From: Bacteriovorax sp. UBA1852
GTDB taxonomy: Bacteria > Bdellovibrionota > Bacteriovoracia > Bacteriovoracales > Bacteriovoracaceae
Direction of reading: 5' to 3'
Assembly (NCBI GenBank): GCA_002338505.1
Contig: DDIK01000042.1
Span: forward strand, 1 to 6,643
DNA length: 6,643 nucleotides
Shown piece after piece: positions 6,511 through 6,643 of this stretch; within the stretch, counting starts at the first letter, position 1; the number at the start of each line of letters is the position of its first letter. The position numbers and the translations under genes were made by a program. The notes beneath the pieces were generated by a model. The model saw only the letters and a program-made list of their open reading frames with translations. It was not told the origin of the DNA and ran no database searches.

Positions 6511-6515
6511 CCTCT
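6511..6515 (-). promoter_or_regulatory. Shine-Dalgarno of HMG-CoA lyase overlapping the upstream stop
   Basis: AGAGG lies 5 bases before ATG 6505-6503. Its first two bases belong to the TAG stop (6516-6514) of the carboxylase gene, so termination there and initiation of the lyase are physically linked. Confidence 0.7.
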
Positions 6516-6643
6516 AATTTAAACCTTCAAAACTCACAAGTTCTTCTTGTCCATTTATCAAGTCTCCTTCACTCACTAAGTAGGAAAGAAGCTTGCCATC
6601 GACAGAAGCCTTTACTGTATGCTCCATTTTCATGGCCTCCATA
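6514..6643 (-). CDS. Biotin-dependent carboxylase, C-terminal biotinyl domain (5' part outside window); probably methylcrotonyl-CoA carboxylase alpha subunit
   Basis: Only the last 42 codons are present, in the frame opening with MEAMKMEH. The EAMKME motif is the biotin attachment site, and the lysine codon is 6630-6628. The following residues, VKASVDGKLLSYLVSEGDLINGQEEL in short, match the second half of a biotinyl/lipoyl beta-barrel: the PxxG-like turn reads SVDG here, followed by the conserved G-D turn. The protein ends GLN just after the last strand, as carboxylase alpha subunits do. This domain alone cannot tell acetyl-, propionyl- and methylcrotonyl-CoA carboxylases apart. HMG-CoA lyase 8 bases downstream and a crotonase after that make the methylcrotonyl-CoA carboxylase alpha subunit (LiuD/MccA) most likely. 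AMKM favours a biotinyl over a lipoyl domain. Confidence 0.88.
   Translation of the reverse strand, partial: MEAMKMEHTVKASVDGKLLSYLVSEGDLINGQEELVSFEGLN

Noticed and set aside
6514..6643. A separate small biotinyl protein starting at the ATG at 6642-6640
   Set aside because: That methionine is inside the conserved biotin-attachment strand, so the domain must begin upstream beyond the window edge.

Overview
The window is low-GC DNA, AT-rich by eye, from a Gram-negative-type bacterium: it encodes two lipoproteins and two exported proteins with ordinary signal peptides. A lysine/alanine-repeat H1-like protein, a secreted papain-like protease, a Rep-type helicase and leucine-catabolism genes at low GC together suggest a marine Bdellovibrionota-like predator (Bacteriovorax/Halobacteriovorax type). 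That taxon is my inference from gene content, not a sequence match.

Left part (1-1336), minus strand. A secreted C1 (papain-family) cysteine protease with a complete Gln/Cys/His/Asn active site (125-1213) is followed 24 bases downstream by the start of a histone-H1-like protein built from perfect 9-residue repeats. That gene runs off the left edge. The protease is divergent from the helicase gene, with a 123-base intergenic region between them (1214-1336).

Middle (1337-3421), plus strand. A full-length superfamily 1A DNA helicase carries all the canonical motifs and is closest in layout to E. coli Rep. It starts at GTG with no visible Shine-Dalgarno. It converges with the next gene, leaving only 3 bases between the two stop codons.

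Right part (3425-6643), minus strand. Six genes form one tightly packed unit, with spacings of 8, -1, 3, -4 and 2 bases. In transcription order they are: the biotinyl-domain C-terminus of a biotin-dependent carboxylase (cut by the right edge), HMG-CoA lyase, a crotonase-superfamily enzyme, a Bor-like lipoprotein, a second small lipoprotein, and a family-3 periplasmic solute-binding protein. The first three look like part of a leucine/isovalerate (liu-type) pathway: methylcrotonyl-CoA carboxylase, methylglutaconyl-CoA hydratase, then HMG-CoA cleavage to acetyl-CoA and acetoacetate. The last three are envelope proteins, and their coupling to the catabolic genes is unexpected. The crotonase lacks the usual catalytic glutamates, so its exact reaction is open.

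I see no tRNA, rRNA, CRISPR array, insertion sequence or attachment site. No stretch longer than 300 bases lacks a gene.
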